Assembly (NCBI GenBank): GCA_025361325.1
Contig: JANYAL010000323.1
Coordinates: forward strand, 1-6,675
DNA: 6,675 bases
Reading direction: 5' to 3'
Source: Bacteroidota bacterium
GTDB taxonomy: Bacteria > Bacteroidota > Bacteroidia > Chitinophagales > Chitinophagaceae
The translations under genes were made by a program, and so were the position numbers. Under the pieces are notes generated by a model that did no database searches, was not told the origin of the DNA, and saw nothing but the letters and a program-made list of their open reading frames with translations. The first letter of the stretch is position 1. Every line of letters starts with the position of its first letter. Positions 1-6,601 of the stretch are shown here, in pieces.

Positions 1-185
1 CATGCCGCTGTATTTTTTTTGATACAATCATTCTGTGCTTCTGTTCTTTTAGGATCCTGGGCATCCATTGCATTGGCCTTCATTTGGCAATCACAATTTT
101 CATCTGCCAGTTTTTTTCCGTCAAGGCCTCCGCCGCAAGCAGTTAATAGTGTAACTACAAGTAGTACAACAGCAAGTTTTTTCAT
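1..185 (-). CDS. Small lipoprotein, 5' part only (cut by window edge)
   Basis: The minus strand opens with ATG at 185 and runs without a stop to the left edge, giving 61 complete codons; the C-terminus lies outside the window. The protein begins MKKLAVVLLVVTLLTACGGG: two lysines, a hydrophobic stretch, then an LTAC lipobox with the lipidated cysteine at residue 17 followed by GGG. This is a classic signal peptidase II substrate, so the mature protein should be anchored in the inner or outer membrane after processing by Lgt and LspA. After the GGGLDG linker the chain is hydrophilic and has cysteines at 31, 33 and 54 (a CDC pair, then a single C), which could form a disulfide in the periplasm. 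I do not recognise a named domain. Small cysteine-containing lipoproteins of this kind are common in Bacteroidota and mostly uncharacterised. It is divergent from the decarboxylase gene. Confidence 0.85.
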   Translation of the reverse strand, partial: MKKLAVVLLVVTLLTACGGGLDGKKLADENCDCQMKANAMDAQDPKRTEAQNDCIKKNTAA

Positions 186-209
186 GGTCTTTAGTTTTGG
201 TTGATGGTA

Positions 210-239
210 CAAAGTATAAGATAATTCCTATTGTTCAAA
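210..239 (-). promoter_or_regulatory. Candidate promoter of the lipoprotein gene
   Basis: On the minus strand a TTTG (236-239) lies 19 bases upstream of TACTTTG (210-216; TATACTTTG if read from 218). The arrangement resembles the Bacteroidota promoter TTTG-N19-21-TAnnTTTG, but the -7 element has one or three bases rather than two between TA and TTTG. It ends 24 bases before the lipoprotein ATG, a sensible leader length. The imperfect -7 box keeps confidence low. Confidence 0.4.
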
Positions 240-286
240 GTTATATGCTGTGTTTAAATTTTTAGCCCGGGTTTATTCCAATTATG

Positions 287-294
287 TATTTTTG
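287..294 (+). promoter_or_regulatory. Candidate -7 box (TAnnTTTG) for the decarboxylase gene
   Basis: TATTTTTG matches the Bacteroidota -7 consensus TAnnTTTG exactly and lies 44 bases before the ATG at 339, implying a 5' leader of roughly 35-40 bases. The -33 region is weak: the best candidate is TTTAG around 261-265 instead of TTTG. The leader just before the start (ttacaaaa) is A-rich with no Shine-Dalgarno sequence, as is normal for this phylum. Confidence 0.4.
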
Positions 295-338
295 TCTTTT
301 AAGCGAAGCGTATTCAATATATCAATTTCATTACAAAA

Positions 339-1733
339 ATGAACAATACCTACAACGACCTGGTTCAGCAAACATTTAACTTCCCCCAGGAGGATTTTAA
401 AGTAAAGGACGAATACCTGCAATACAATGGGCTGGATGTAAAAGCGCTGATCGACAAATACGGCACCCCGCTGAAACTCACCTACCTTCCCAAGATCGGC
501 ATGCAAATCACGAAGGCAAAGAAAATGTTTGCATTGGCCTTTAAGAAACATAAGTATGAAGGAAAATATAATTACTGCTATTGTACGAAAAGCTCCCATT
601 TTTCCTTCATCGTGGAAGAAACCCTGAAGCATGAGATCCACCTCGAAACTTCTTATGCATATGATATCGACATCATCAAAAAACTGTATGAAAGAAAGAA
701 GATAAACAAGGATATCTACATCATCTGTAACGGCTACAAGCAAAAGCCCTATACCAACCGTATTGCCGGACTGATCAACGGCGGTTTCAAAAATGTGATC
801 CCCGTGCTGGACAATACGGATGAATTACGTGCTTATATCAAATCGGTTAAAGTGCCTTTCAACCTGGGGATAAGGGTTGCCGCGGATGAAGAGCCCAATT
901 TTCCCTTCTATACATCACGATTAGGAATACGTGCAAAGGACATCCTGGAATTTTATGTAGATAAAATCGAAGGCAATGAACACCGCTTCCAGCTCAAAAT
1001 GCTGCACATCTTCCTGAACAAGGGCATCAAGGACGATATCTATTACTGGAGCGAACTGAACAAGGTGATCAACCTGTACTGCCAGTTGAAAAAGATCTGT
1101 CCCGAGCTGGATTCGATCAATATAGGAGGGGGGTTCCCCATCAAACATTCGCTTGGCTTTGAGTATGACTACCAGTTCATGATCAATGAGATCGTTCGCA
1201 ATATCAAAGTGGCCTGCAAGAAAAGCAAGGTTCCCATGCCGAATATCTTTACCGAATTCGGCAGTTATACTGTGGGAGAGAGTATGGCGCATATCTACAG
1301 TGTCATTGGACAGAAAATGCAGAATGACAAGGAAACCTGGTACATGATCGATTCTTCTTTTATCACCACCTTACCCGATACCTGGGGTATTGGTGAAAAA
1401 TTTTTAATGCTGCCCATCAATAAGTGGCAGAATGAATACCAGCGGGTGGTTCTGGGCGGTATTACCTGCGACAGCCATGATTATTACGATTCTGAAGAAC
1501 ATATTAACGAGGTCTTTCTTCCCAAGATCGAGAATCACGAGCCTTTATATATCGGTTTCTTTCATACGGGTGCCTACCAGGACCAGATCAGCGGTTATGG
1601 CGGGATAAAACATTGCCTCATCCCTTCACCAAAACATATCATCGTTGGACACGACAAAAACGGGAAGTTGGTTGACTGGGTATATGCCAAAGAGCAAACC
1701 GCACAAAGCATGCTTAAGATATTGGGCTATTAA
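339..1733 (+). CDS. speA: Arginine decarboxylase, short Bacteroidota type (PLP fold III)
   Basis: This 464-residue protein belongs to the alanine-racemase-fold decarboxylases (DapDC/ODC/SpeA group). By resemblance to Bacteroidota proteins annotated as arginine decarboxylase, it should convert arginine to agmatine in the cytoplasm for polyamine synthesis. Visible landmarks in order: YCYCTKSS, with K84 the probable PLP Schiff-base lysine; LETS at 102-105; CNGYK at 130-134, also found in long SpeA enzymes; SRLGI at 193-197; NIGGGFP at 261-267 (glycine-rich phosphate loop); TEFGSYTVGES at 305-315; and GGITCDSHD at 373-381, whose C377 matches the catalytic cysteine supplied across the dimer. GAYQ at 411-414 supplies the tyrosine (Y413) near the phosphate. 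It is much shorter than classical SpeA (about 630-660 residues), lacking the extra domains. The usual ring-stacking His (HxGS) is Phe225 and the EPGR arginine is Ser309; I recall the same in related Bacteroidota proteins. Substrate (arginine versus another basic amino acid) is inferred, not proven. No other polyamine gene is adjacent. Confidence 0.85.
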   Translation: MNNTYNDLVQQTFNFPQEDFKVKDEYLQYNGLDVKALIDKYGTPLKLTYLPKIGMQITKAKKMFALAFKKHKYEGKYNYCYCTKSSHFSFIVEETLKHEIHLETSYAYDIDIIKKLYERKKINKDIYIICNGYKQKPYTNRIAGLINGGFKNVIPVLDNTDELRAYIKSVKVPFNLGIRVAADEEPNFPFYTSRLGIRAKDILEFYVDKIEGNEHRFQLKMLHIFLNKGIKDDIYYWSELNKVINLYCQLKKICPELDSINIGGGFPIKHSLGFEYDYQFMINEIVRNIKVACKKSKVPMPNIFTEFGSYTVGESMAHIYSVIGQKMQNDKETWYMIDSSFITTLPDTWGIGEKFLMLPINKWQNEYQRVVLGGITCDSHDYYDSEEHINEVFLPKIENHEPLYIGFFHTGAYQDQISGYGGIKHCLIPSPKHIIVGHDKNGKLVDWVYAKEQTAQSMLKILGY

Positions 1734-1753
1734 ACAAGTAATTTCGAAAGTTC

Positions 1754-2209
1754 ATGAAAAGATATCTCATCTTCATTGCATTCATTTGTTCATCATTCAT
1801 TTCCCATGCCCAAACCGCGGAGGATTCCGTCAAAGCGGTCATCAATACCTTATTTGCAGGCATGAAGAACAGCGATGCGGTCTTACTGAGAAATGCATTT
1901 GCCGACAGTGCCATTTTGCAGACCATCAGCCGGGACGCGTCGGAAAAGGTCGTTGTACAAAATGAGGCCGTTAATGAATTCGCTGAATTTATAAGCAAGC
2001 AGTTGAAGGGGGCGGCCGATGAGCGTATCGTATATGATGTGATAAAGATCGATGGTCCCCTGGCCATCGTATGGGCGCCTTACAGGTTCTATTTCAATGG
2101 CGTATTTTCCCATTGTGGTGTTGATTCCTTCCAACTGGTGAAGATCAATAATGTTTGGAAGATACAATACCTCATTGATACGCGGCGAAAGAATGGTTGC
2201 GAACAATAA
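1754..2209 (+). CDS. Secreted NTF2-like / putative lumazine-binding family protein
   Basis: A 151-residue protein with a clear Sec signal peptide: MKR, a hydrophobic core to about residue 16, and cleavage predicted after SHA19, leaving QTAED. No lipobox cysteine is at the cleavage site. The mature part of about 130 residues looks like the NTF2/SnoaL fold, specifically the Lumazine_bd_2 group: an N-terminal helix beginning VKAVINTLFAGMKNSD, a middle helical part, then strands around VWAPYRFYFNG (106-116), HCGVDSFQLVK (120-130) and VWKIQYLIDTRR (134-145). No catalytic role can be read from the sequence; family members are largely uncharacterised, and lumazine binding is only a family label. It starts 20 bases after the decarboxylase stop with no terminator between, so co-transcription is likely. 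Cysteines C121 and C149 could pair in the periplasm. It faces the next gene tail to tail with a gap of 23 bases. Confidence 0.75.
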   Translation: MKRYLIFIAFICSSFISHAQTAEDSVKAVINTLFAGMKNSDAVLLRNAFADSAILQTISRDASEKVVVQNEAVNEFAEFISKQLKGAADERIVYDVIKIDGPLAIVWAPYRFYFNGVFSHCGVDSFQLVKINNVWKIQYLIDTRRKNGCEQ

Positions 2210-2232
2210 TATCTTTCCCGTTCTCTGGTATA

Positions 2233-3756
2233 TTAATTTGAAGGACAACTCAGCAGCAGCCGTTCTTTTTTGCTCAGGTGATTCTTTTCCCCCCTGATCT
2301 TTTCCCTGTAATCGCGATAGCCAAAGAACGGTACGCGCAATATCACATAAGCGTCTATCCCTTTCGTTTTGTTCAGAAACCTGGTATTGATGATAGAACC
2401 TGAACCAACGACCAGTGGCCCCAGACGCAATGCCGCACCCACCTGGAAACCAGAAAGTGAATTGTATGATATGGGAAGGTACAATCCGCACCAGCTTATT
2501 TCTGCCCTTGGCGTAACGATCACTGAAAGGGGATTGTATGTGCCGATAAATTGATCCACAGTAGAAAACATGATGGGAATATTTACCTGGGCCTGCACCC
2601 CAAGCCACCTGTTGAAGAACCTGTCGTAGGTCAAATGGAGGGCCGTAGGCAATTGCATGGTAATGGCAGAAGGTTCAGCACGTGCATTGAAAAGACGTTG
2701 ATAATAGTTTTCCATCTGCTGGATACCGGTTGAATCGGAAGGCAGTTTTAATTTTTCCGTGAAATAGGTTTGTCCCGAAAACGCGGTAGTGAATCCCCCC
2801 GTAAGTTGCTTGTTGTACCGTATAAAACCTATATCGGTGATGGATGCCCCTACCTTCCAGATATAAGTTCGGGTTCTTTCACTGTAGTTCGTTTCATAGA
2901 CCTGCATCTCATCCCTGTATTCATAATTAACACCTATGTCTAATCCCAACCCGGGGTTCTTAAAAGAGATATAATCGCTGAGATTTGCTCCCAAAGAGTC
3001 CATATTCTTCGTGTAGCCCAAGACGATATTCCCGCGCAGGTTAGTGATGGCGGGTTTTGGCATATTGTCGACCGGGTCAACCAGGGAATCATTATAAGTG
3101 AAGTTCAATTTGTTGGTGCTGAATGAAAATGCACCCACGCCACTCAGGTATTTCAGTGATATGCCCGCTTTCCAAACACCAAAATCCGAGATGCCTACCT
3201 GCCGGCTGTAAGTAAGCGCCAGTTCCGTCCAGCCATGCACCCGCAGGGAAGTATTCCGCACAGAAATATCTGCGTTGATCAGGGATGCATCCAGGGAATC
3301 CTGGATGGTAAGGTTGAGCAGGTTGGCGCCCACACCATTCATATTCGCCATCACCCTCGCCCTTGTGGTAAGTGCCAGTGCATGTTTATCGGACAGGCGT
3401 ACCATTAAGGAAGGGCCGAAAACATCCGTATTGAAGTTCATCCTGCCCGCTTTGGTAATGGGATCAGGTCGTATAACATTATCGCCTTCGCTTACTTTAT
3501 ATTTAAGACTGACCAGGTTGTTACCAAGTTGGGCGAAGATACCGACCAGATTAATATCTCCCCTGAACCGGTGGTTGAGTATGTCCGCAGGGTTGGTCAA
3601 TATCCCATAAACGCCCGTGTAGGCCGAAGAATGATAGCCCGGATAGGATTGTGCCAGCGCAAAAACAGAAAGAGCGTTCAGTATAATGACTGCAATAATA
3701 TTTTTGGCCGCAGTACGTAATGTGATTCCTCCAGTCTCATGGATTTCCTGTGTCAT
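2233..3756 (-). CDS. DUF5723-like outer membrane beta-barrel protein
   Basis: A 507-residue exported protein. The N-terminus has a long n-region with R14 and K18, a hydrophobic core IIAVIILNALSVFALA, and likely cleavage after ALA35. The mature start (QSYPGYHSSAYTGVYGILTNPADI) matches the pattern of Bacteroidota DUF5723 proteins, where an early NPA(D/N)I motif follows a Tyr/Gly-rich start. The rest alternates hydrophobic and polar residues with many aromatics and Asn/Asp turns, as expected for a beta-barrel, ending near the aromatic VPFFGYRDY and then a charged tail of about 20 residues. No OmpA peptidoglycan-binding domain is present. Function is unknown. An in-frame TTG at 3769-3771 would add five residues, but ATG at 3754-3756 is the ordinary start and leaves an acceptable signal peptide, so I use it. 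I see no convincing promoter; a terminator just upstream isolates it from hsp20. Confidence 0.75.
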   Translation of the reverse strand: MTQEIHETGGITLRTAAKNIIAVIILNALSVFALAQSYPGYHSSAYTGVYGILTNPADILNHRFRGDINLVGIFAQLGNNLVSLKYKVSEGDNVIRPDPITKAGRMNFNTDVFGPSLMVRLSDKHALALTTRARVMANMNGVGANLLNLTIQDSLDASLINADISVRNTSLRVHGWTELALTYSRQVGISDFGVWKAGISLKYLSGVGAFSFSTNKLNFTYNDSLVDPVDNMPKPAITNLRGNIVLGYTKNMDSLGANLSDYISFKNPGLGLDIGVNYEYRDEMQVYETNYSERTRTYIWKVGASITDIGFIRYNKQLTGGFTTAFSGQTYFTEKLKLPSDSTGIQQMENYYQRLFNARAEPSAITMQLPTALHLTYDRFFNRWLGVQAQVNIPIMFSTVDQFIGTYNPLSVIVTPRAEISWCGLYLPISYNSLSGFQVGAALRLGPLVVGSGSIINTRFLNKTKGIDAYVILRVPFFGYRDYREKIRGEKNHLSKKERLLLSCPSN

Positions 3757-3832
3757 CGGTAAAATGGTCAAATGTCAATTGTATTAATTCCTGCAATTTA
3801 TCCATAATCCGTAACTAATATATATAACCGCT

Positions 3833-3864
3833 AAAAAAAATACCCCGTTAAGAATAACGGGGTA
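3833..3864 (-). terminator. Strong intrinsic terminator of the hsp20 gene
   Basis: TACCCCGTTA (3841-3850) and TAACGGGGTA (3855-3864) form a perfect 10-bp stem with a 4-base loop. Read on the minus strand the hairpin is followed directly by eight T residues (the A-run at 3833-3840). It begins 38 bases after the hsp20 stop codon and precedes the beta-barrel gene on the same strand, so it should keep the two as separate transcripts. On the plus strand the hairpin is followed by AAAACC, so it is one-directional. Confidence 0.9.
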
Positions 3865-3899
3865 AAACCAACTGTATACTTGTTTATGAAAACCAACTG
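3864..3899. repeat. Short direct repeat in the hsp20 3' untranslated region
   Basis: AAAACCAACTG occurs at 3864-3874 and again at 3889-3899, 25 bases apart, between the hsp20 stop codon and its terminator hairpin. No function is apparent and chance is possible at this length. Confidence 0.4.
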
Positions 3900-3901
3900 C
3901 G

Positions 3902-4342
3902 TTATTGAATAACAATTTCTTTGGCGACATGCCTCACTTCTTCTTTTTTGGGGAGTTCCAATAATAAAATACCATTTTCATAACGGGCGCTTATACCCGC
4001 CGCATTAATTTTTTCATCAACGGTAAAACTGCGTTTAAATGGCTTGATGCTGAATTCTTTCCTTATCATCTTTTCTGTTTCAGGAGCTTTTCCTTCCTTT
4101 TTCTCCGAGCTGATGGTTAAAATATTGCCATCCAATTTTACGGTAAAATCAGGTTTGTCCAGGCCCGGTGCAGCCAGTTGCACATCGTATGAATCATGCT
4201 TCTCCACGATATTGACTGGAGGGTAATTCAATACGTCTTCCCGCATGGTCTTTCCAAAGGTCGCGGGCAATTCATTGAATAATTCATTCAGCAATCCGTC
4301 GAATGACTTGTGAACCGGGTTGTTTACTTTTACAAATGTCAT
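3902..4342 (-). CDS. Hsp20 / alpha-crystallin small heat-shock protein
   Basis: A 146-residue ATP-independent chaperone of the cytoplasm that binds unfolding proteins and holds them for refolding by the DnaK/ClpB machinery. The layout is standard: an N-terminal arm of about 38 residues (FDGLLNELFNELP), then the alpha-crystallin domain from about residue 40, beginning PPVNIVEKHDSYDVQLAAPG (41-60) and LDKPDFTVKLDGNILTI (61-77). The F/R-rich strand region IRKEFSIKPFKRSFTV spans 93-108. The family signature near the end of the domain is GILLLELPKK (124-133), equivalent to the GxLxxxLPK consensus. The C-terminal tail carries the IxI-type oligomerisation motif as IVI (143-145). Length and start agree with the family. 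It is transcribed alone, divergent from the bacilliredoxin gene across 247 bases, and ends at a strong terminator. No CIRCE-type inverted repeat was seen upstream, and no convincing TAnnTTTG; TATGGTTTG at 4393-4401 is the nearest, with a three-base spacer. Its heat control therefore cannot be read from sequence. Confidence 0.95.
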   Translation of the reverse strand: MTFVKVNNPVHKSFDGLLNELFNELPATFGKTMREDVLNYPPVNIVEKHDSYDVQLAAPGLDKPDFTVKLDGNILTISSEKKEGKAPETEKMIRKEFSIKPFKRSFTVDEKINAAGISARYENGILLLELPKKEEVRHVAKEIVIQ

Positions 4343-4563
4343 AGCTATTATTTTTTTGAGGTTCGTGAATTTTGTTTCCGGGATATATTCATCAAACCAT
4401 ATTCCAACAGAATTTTTAAGACAGTTTTGCGATTTCGGATCACATTAAACGACAAAATGGCCCGGAATAAAAATTAAGTCTGACATAATTGCCTGTACTC
4501 ATTTTACGGGGAACCATCAAACATTCATTTAAATATTTCGATGTATATGTTGCCGGAACTGCT

Positions 4564-4571
4564 TAATTTTG
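4564..4571 (+). promoter_or_regulatory. Candidate -7 box (TAnnTTTG) for the bacilliredoxin gene
   Basis: TAATTTTG is an exact TAnnTTTG match ending 18 bases before the ATG at 4590, implying a leader of about a dozen bases. The -33 element is poor (TTTCG around 4536-4540). The box overlaps an in-frame TTG at 4569 that could be mistaken for a start codon, which argues further for ATG 4590. Confidence 0.4.
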
Positions 4572-4589
4572 CTTCCAAATCAAAAAAAT

Positions 4590-5006
4590 ATGTATCCGGA
4601 AGAAATCGTAATTCCAATGAAAGAGGAGTTAACTGAAAATGGGTTTTCAGAACTGTTGACCGCCGCTGATGTGGAAAGAACATTGAATGAAAAGGGGACC
4701 ACGCTGGTCATGATCAACTCGGTATGCGGTTGCAGTGCGGGTACGGCCCGTCCGGGAGTATTGATGGCTGTGATGAATACCACTAAAAAGCCAGACCATA
4801 TTACCACGAGTTTTGCAGGATTTGATACGGATGCCGTGCGGAAGATCCGGGAGCACCTGATGCCTTATCCGCCTTCTTCGCCCGCCATTGCATTGTTCAA
4901 GGATGGAAAACTAGTGCATATGATCGAGCGGCATAATATTGAAGGCAGAAGCGCCCAGATGATCGCCCAGAATTTGATCGGCGCTTTTGAGCAGTACTGC
5001 AATTAA
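4590..5006 (+). CDS. Bacilliredoxin family protein (BrxA/BrxB, YphP/YqiW)
   Basis: A 138-residue thioredoxin-fold protein. The first residues MYPEEIVIPMKEELT are the hallmark N-terminus of the family, fixing the start at ATG 4590 rather than the upstream TTG; its leader is A-rich (caaaaaaat). The redox centre is C46-G-C48 within NSVCGCSAGTARPG (43-56), the CGC motif of BrxA/BrxB. The conserved C-terminal half reads MPYPPSSPAIALFKDGKLVH (91-110), with the PPSSP turn in the position of the thioredoxin cis-Pro loop, then the IEGR motif. In Bacillus these cytoplasmic proteins remove bacillithiol from S-bacillithiolated proteins after oxidative or hypochlorite stress. Whether this organism makes bacillithiol is not shown here, though many Bacteroidota are reported to. 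C137 near the C-terminus is an additional cysteine. Probably monocistronic or weakly coupled to lgt, 158 bases downstream. Confidence 0.93.
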   Translation: MYPEEIVIPMKEELTENGFSELLTAADVERTLNEKGTTLVMINSVCGCSAGTARPGVLMAVMNTTKKPDHITTSFAGFDTDAVRKIREHLMPYPPSSPAIALFKDGKLVHMIERHNIEGRSAQMIAQNLIGAFEQYCN

Positions 5007-5054
5007 AGGCCTTTCCACCATCTATTCCGAAAATATAATAGGCCATATCGTAAC

Positions 5055-5079
5055 CTCCTGTTACCAGAAGTTTTTTTTT
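5055..5079 (+). terminator. Possible weak terminator after the bacilliredoxin gene
   Basis: CTCCTG (5055-5060) can pair with CAGAAG (5065-5070) around a TTAC loop with one C-A mismatch, followed immediately by nine T residues (5071-5079). A competing pairing is GTAAC (5050-5054) with GTTAC (5060-5064). The stems are short, so termination may be partial; it lies about 50 bases past the stop codon and 85 before lgt. Confidence 0.35.
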
Positions 5080-5164
5080 GCCATATTTTAAGTGCGTGAT
5101 AATGCGTTGAATAATTGAATATCTTGCATATCATTTTACGTAAACCTAATTCTCAGCGAGCAAC

Positions 5165-6499
5165 ATGTATCCGAATTTATATTATGTATTTAAAGATTGG
5201 TTTGGGGTAAGCTGGGAGCAGCTTAAATTTTTAAATACGTTTGGGTTAATGGTGGCCATGGGGTTTATTGTGGCCGCATTGGTATTGAGCCGTGAACTGC
5301 AGCGGAAAGAAAAACAAGGCTTATTATCCCCGAGGGAAGAAATGATCACGGTGGGGAAACCGGCAACTGCTGTTGAATTGATCATTAACGCACTGGTTGG
5401 TTTTCTTTTTGGGTTTAAACTCATCGGCCTTTTTTTCAGCAAGCCTGAAAATATTACTGCGCAAGACTATATTTTTTCGAAAGAAGGGAGCCTGCTCGGC
5501 GGCTTACTGATCGCCGTACTGTTAGCCGGCTTAAAATGGTGGGATAAGAACAAACAAAAGCTGAAGGAACCGGAACGAAGGAATGTGCGGATATGGCCAC
5601 ACGACAGGGTGGGAGATATCATCATCCTGGGATTGATATTTGGTATCCTCGGCGCCAAATTATTCGATAACCTGGAAAACTGGAATGATTTTGTAAAAGA
5701 TCCAATTGGCCGGTTGTTTTCCGCAAGCGGACTGACTTACTACGGCGGATTGATCGTAGCAGCCATTGCCATTTGCTGGTATGCTTATAAAAAAGGGATA
5801 AAGCTGGTACACCTGCTTGATGCCGTAGCTCCTGCCCTGATCCTGGCCTATGCCGTTGGCCGTATTGGCTGCCAGGTAGCCGGCGATGGCGACTGGGGAA
5901 TTGTGAACAGTGCCTACGTCACGGATTCCACTGGGAAAGTTGTTGAGGCAAGTCCGGCTGAATTTAAAACCAGGCTTTCACAAAATGCAACTTATTACCT
6001 TAACGGAGCTGTAAAAGAAAAAGGCAGCCTGGGGCAGGATAGTTTAGTAAGAGTTACCGACAGGAAGTATGAAAGCCTTGACCTTGTGCCACGTAAATCA
6101 TTGAAGGCACTTTCTTTCCTGCCGACCTGGATGGTTGCTTATACTTACCCAAAAAATGTAAATAAAGATGGGGTGCAGATACCCGGATGTGACGAAGAGC
6201 ACAATAGGGCACTTCCCTTACCGGTGTTTCCTACGCCCTACTACGAGACAGTCCTATGTACCTTTATATTCCTTTTTCTGTGGAGTATACGAAACAGAGT
6301 TAGAATACCAGGAATTATGTTTGGCATATATCTCATTTTAAATGGAATAGAAAGGTTTGCTATTGAATTAATACGGGTAAATAACACCTATTCCATAGCA
6401 GGATTTCACCCAACACAGGCCGAAATAATTTCCTCACTACTGGTGTTGACAGGTATCTTCTTTATTATAATCGCTAGGAAAAGGCGAATTCCTTTCTAA
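5165..6499 (+). CDS. lgt: Prolipoprotein diacylglyceryl transferase (long Bacteroidota form)
   Basis: This 444-residue inner-membrane enzyme transfers diacylglyceryl from phosphatidylglycerol to the lipobox cysteine of prolipoproteins, the first step of lipoprotein maturation. Hydrophobic segments are visible at about 22-41, 70-91, 108-124, 149-166, 190-207, 216-230, 362-375, 383-393 and 420-437. Family landmarks: GLTYYGGLI (189-197), corresponding to the FHGGLIG loop with Tyr193 in place of the E. coli His103; GRIGCQVAGDGDWG (232-245), the Lgt signature GRIGNFxNGExxG with R233 conserved but both Asn replaced; FPTPYYE (355-361), equivalent to HPSQLYE; and IERF (395-398), with R397 matching E. 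coli Arg239. It is much longer than typical Lgt (about 270-300). The main excess is the stretch of about 110 residues between the signature and FPTPYYE, probably periplasmic, plus charged loops at 42-68 and 124-148. I recall similar variants in other Bacteroidota, so it is probably active. ATG 5165 is the first in-frame start; no convincing promoter was found. Confidence 0.92.
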   Translation: MYPNLYYVFKDWFGVSWEQLKFLNTFGLMVAMGFIVAALVLSRELQRKEKQGLLSPREEMITVGKPATAVELIINALVGFLFGFKLIGLFFSKPENITAQDYIFSKEGSLLGGLLIAVLLAGLKWWDKNKQKLKEPERRNVRIWPHDRVGDIIILGLIFGILGAKLFDNLENWNDFVKDPIGRLFSASGLTYYGGLIVAAIAICWYAYKKGIKLVHLLDAVAPALILAYAVGRIGCQVAGDGDWGIVNSAYVTDSTGKVVEASPAEFKTRLSQNATYYLNGAVKEKGSLGQDSLVRVTDRKYESLDLVPRKSLKALSFLPTWMVAYTYPKNVNKDGVQIPGCDEEHNRALPLPVFPTPYYETVLCTFIFLFLWSIRNRVRIPGIMFGIYLILNGIERFAIELIRVNNTYSIAGFHPTQAEIISSLLVLTGIFFIIIARKRRIPF

Positions 6500-6601
6500 G
6501 CATATGGCCGGATCCGGATTGTAACTTTTTCAATGTTCTCTGCGTTCTAAACCTGCAATTAACCAAATATCAAGTCATTTTGCCGTTCACTACAAAACAA
6601 T

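Noticed and set aside
282..743. Minus-strand open frame of 153 codons
   Set aside because: Antisense to the start of the decarboxylase, whose motifs are unmistakable; no recognisable protein features.
1883..2608. Minus-strand open frame of 241 codons
   Set aside because: It overlaps all but the start of the NTF2-like gene antisense and the end of the beta-barrel gene in another frame; the translation shows no signal, domain or sensible composition, so it is a shadow.
3757..3771. TTG start adding five residues to the beta-barrel protein
   Set aside because: A normal ATG lies five codons downstream and already leaves a long signal-peptide n-region.
3901..3913. GTTATT-G-AATAAC inverted repeat over the hsp20 stop codon
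   Set aside because: Short, AT-rich and without a T-tract; the real terminator is the GC-rich hairpin downstream. Likely chance.
4569..4589. TTG start adding seven residues to the bacilliredoxin
   Set aside because: Family members start MYPEEIV, exactly at ATG 4590, and the TTG lies inside the TAATTTTG promoter-like box.
4343..4589. Heat-shock operator or RNA thermometer between hsp20 and the bacilliredoxin
   Set aside because: No CIRCE-like repeat (TTAGCACTC-N9-GAGTGCTAA) and no stable hairpin covering the hsp20 start could be seen by eye.
6508..6517. CCGGATCCGG palindrome just after lgt as a terminator
   Set aside because: A perfect 10-base palindrome cannot form more than a three-base stem with a four-base loop, and the T-run that follows is short and not adjacent.
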